Positions 63,339-64,000 of a stretch of 64,000 bases of DNA are shown here, piece by piece. The notes below the pieces were generated by a model. The model was not told the origin of the DNA and did not search any database. It saw only the letters and a list, made by a program, of their open reading frames with translations. The position numbers and the translations under genes were made by a program. Positions within the stretch are counted from its first letter, which is position 1; every line of letters starts with the position of its first letter. Origin of the DNA: Arthrobacter citreus (lineage in GTDB: Bacteria; Actinomycetota; Actinomycetes; Actinomycetales; Micrococcaceae); assembly GCF_009192745.1 (NCBI RefSeq), contig NZ_VTFV01000002.1:62001-126000 (forward strand). Direction: 5' to 3'.

Positions 63339-64000
63339 AGCAGTCCCTCCCGGCGCGCCACCGATTCGGCGGGCGGATGCACCAGGACGTCGATGCGGAA
63401 GTCTTCTTCCACGTGGGCGGAGAGCCGCTCCAGCCCGCTGGATTGAAGGAATGCGTCATGGACACCGTCTCCCGTAAGCGGCCAGCCCTCGTTGGGGTGC
63501 CGCCAGTGGCAGAGCAGGAGGACCCCGTCCCGGGCGAGTGAACCCGCGGCACGCCGAACCGTCTCCGTGAGCTGCCCGGGTGTCAGGAAGTAGCCGATTT
63601 CGGAGATCACCACCAGGTCGAAGGTGCCGTCAGGCCAGTTTTCCGGGATGCTGCCTTCCAGGAGCTCGACGCCGGCTTCAGGTCCTAGGCGCTGCTCCGC
63701 CAGCCGCAGTGCACGGGTACTGATATCCATGGCGGTCACGGTGTCCGCGCGGCGGGCCAGCTCTCCGGTCAGCACCCCAATGGAGCAGCCGGGCTCGAAA
63801 ACCCTGCCGAACCGCTCCCGGGGCAGCATGGCAAGGGTCAGTGCCCGCTTGCGGGACTCGTAGAAGCTGGCCTCAAAGTTCCATGGATCCGCCGAACTTT
63901 CGTAGAGCTCCTCGAATACCCCGCGGGCGCTGCGCGGAATGGTCAGGATGAAAGGTTCAAAGGGTCGTTCAAAATGCGCCAGGACTTCAGGGCTGAGAAG
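63335..64000 (-). CDS. SAM-dependent methyltransferase (NodS-like), N-terminus cut by the window edge
   Basis: At least 221 residues; the frame is open to base 64000 with no start, so the gene continues beyond the window. The region upstream of the internal ATG at 63829 encodes SSADPWNFEASFYESRKRALTLA, a conserved part of NodS-like enzymes. Motif I is VFEPGCSIGVLTGELA, followed by TAMDIS and DLVVISEIGYFL. It overlaps the glycosyltransferase start by four bases (TTGA). Substrate unknown. Confidence 0.9.
   Translation of the reverse strand, partial: LLSPEVLAHFERPFEPFILTIPRSARGVFEELYESSADPWNFEASFYESRKRALTLAMLPRERFGRVFEPGCSIGVLTGELARRADTVTAMDISTRALRLAEQRLGPEAGVELLEGSIPENWPDGTFDLVVISEIGYFLTPGQLTETVRRAAGSLARDGVLLLCHWRHPNEGWPLTGDGVHDAFLQSSGLERLSAHVEEDFRIDVLVHPPAESVARREGLL

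Overview
The window reads as chromosomal DNA of a high-GC actinobacterium, most likely an Arthrobacter-like member of the Micrococcaceae. The reasons are strong G/C third-position bias in almost every gene, frequent GTG/TTG starts, actinobacterial family variants (LigD in the order Pol-PE-Lig plus Ku, DUF2630, an MprF-like DUF2156 protein, XFP phosphoketolase) and tightly packed genes with four-base start/stop overlaps. I saw no rRNA, tRNA, insertion sequence, prophage or CRISPR array. Both edges cut a gene: serS on the left and a methyltransferase on the right.

Layout. 0-8 kb: serS, a diacylglycerol kinase-like lipid kinase, a small acidic protein, a rhodanese-pheA-topoisomerase IB operon, an amidase and a POT peptide transporter. 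8-11.1 kb: a three-gene TrpXYZ-type ABC importer behind a perfect TGTGA-N6-TCACA site and a structured leader. 11.1-18.7 kb: phosphoglucomutase framed by two 56-bp palindromes, an SDR-aldehyde dehydrogenase pair, uracil permease, glycerate kinase and a GDPD-family phosphodiesterase. 18.8-23.4 kb: a translationally coupled membrane-lipid operon (MprF-like aminoacyltransferase, membrane-anchored esterase, PAP2 phosphatase). 23.4-28 kb: HAD phosphatase, YbhB, PfkB kinase, a hydrolase and an alarmone synthetase-like protein. 28-31.2 kb: a LacI regulator divergent from two dehydrogenases across a perfect 20-bp operator. 31.3-43 kb: SRPBCC protein, phosphoketolase, LigD, an NAD(P)-binding/DUF2867 protein, an SGNH acyltransferase, an L,D-transpeptidase and two small membrane proteins. 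43-44.6 kb: a haloperoxidase-like hydrolase with a divergent TetR regulator.

44.6-56.3 kb is the clearest accessory block. It holds a GntR regulator and an aldehyde dehydrogenase divergent from an mhp-like aromatic meta-cleavage operon (mhpB, mhpA, an HpaI-type aldolase, mhpC, mhpD), followed by an MmgE/PrpD protein divergent from a nitrate/sulfonate/taurine-type ABC importer. The usual last steps, MhpE and MhpF, are absent and appear to be replaced by the HpaI-type aldolase and the non-acylating aldehyde dehydrogenase.

56.3-64 kb: a secreted or anchored unknown protein, the ArgO exporter with its divergent LysR regulator, a SoxR regulon in miniature (FAD oxidoreductase, soxR, and a flavin reductase whose promoter carries a SoxR box in a 19-bp spacer), Ku with a small companion gene (Ku pairs with the LigD 24 kb away for non-homologous end joining), DUF2630, a glycosyltransferase and a methyltransferase.

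All functional calls rest on reading the translated sequence and remembered family features; no database search was possible. The only gene-free stretch above 300 bases is 7992-8359, which holds a terminator, a promoter and a hairpin-rich leader.
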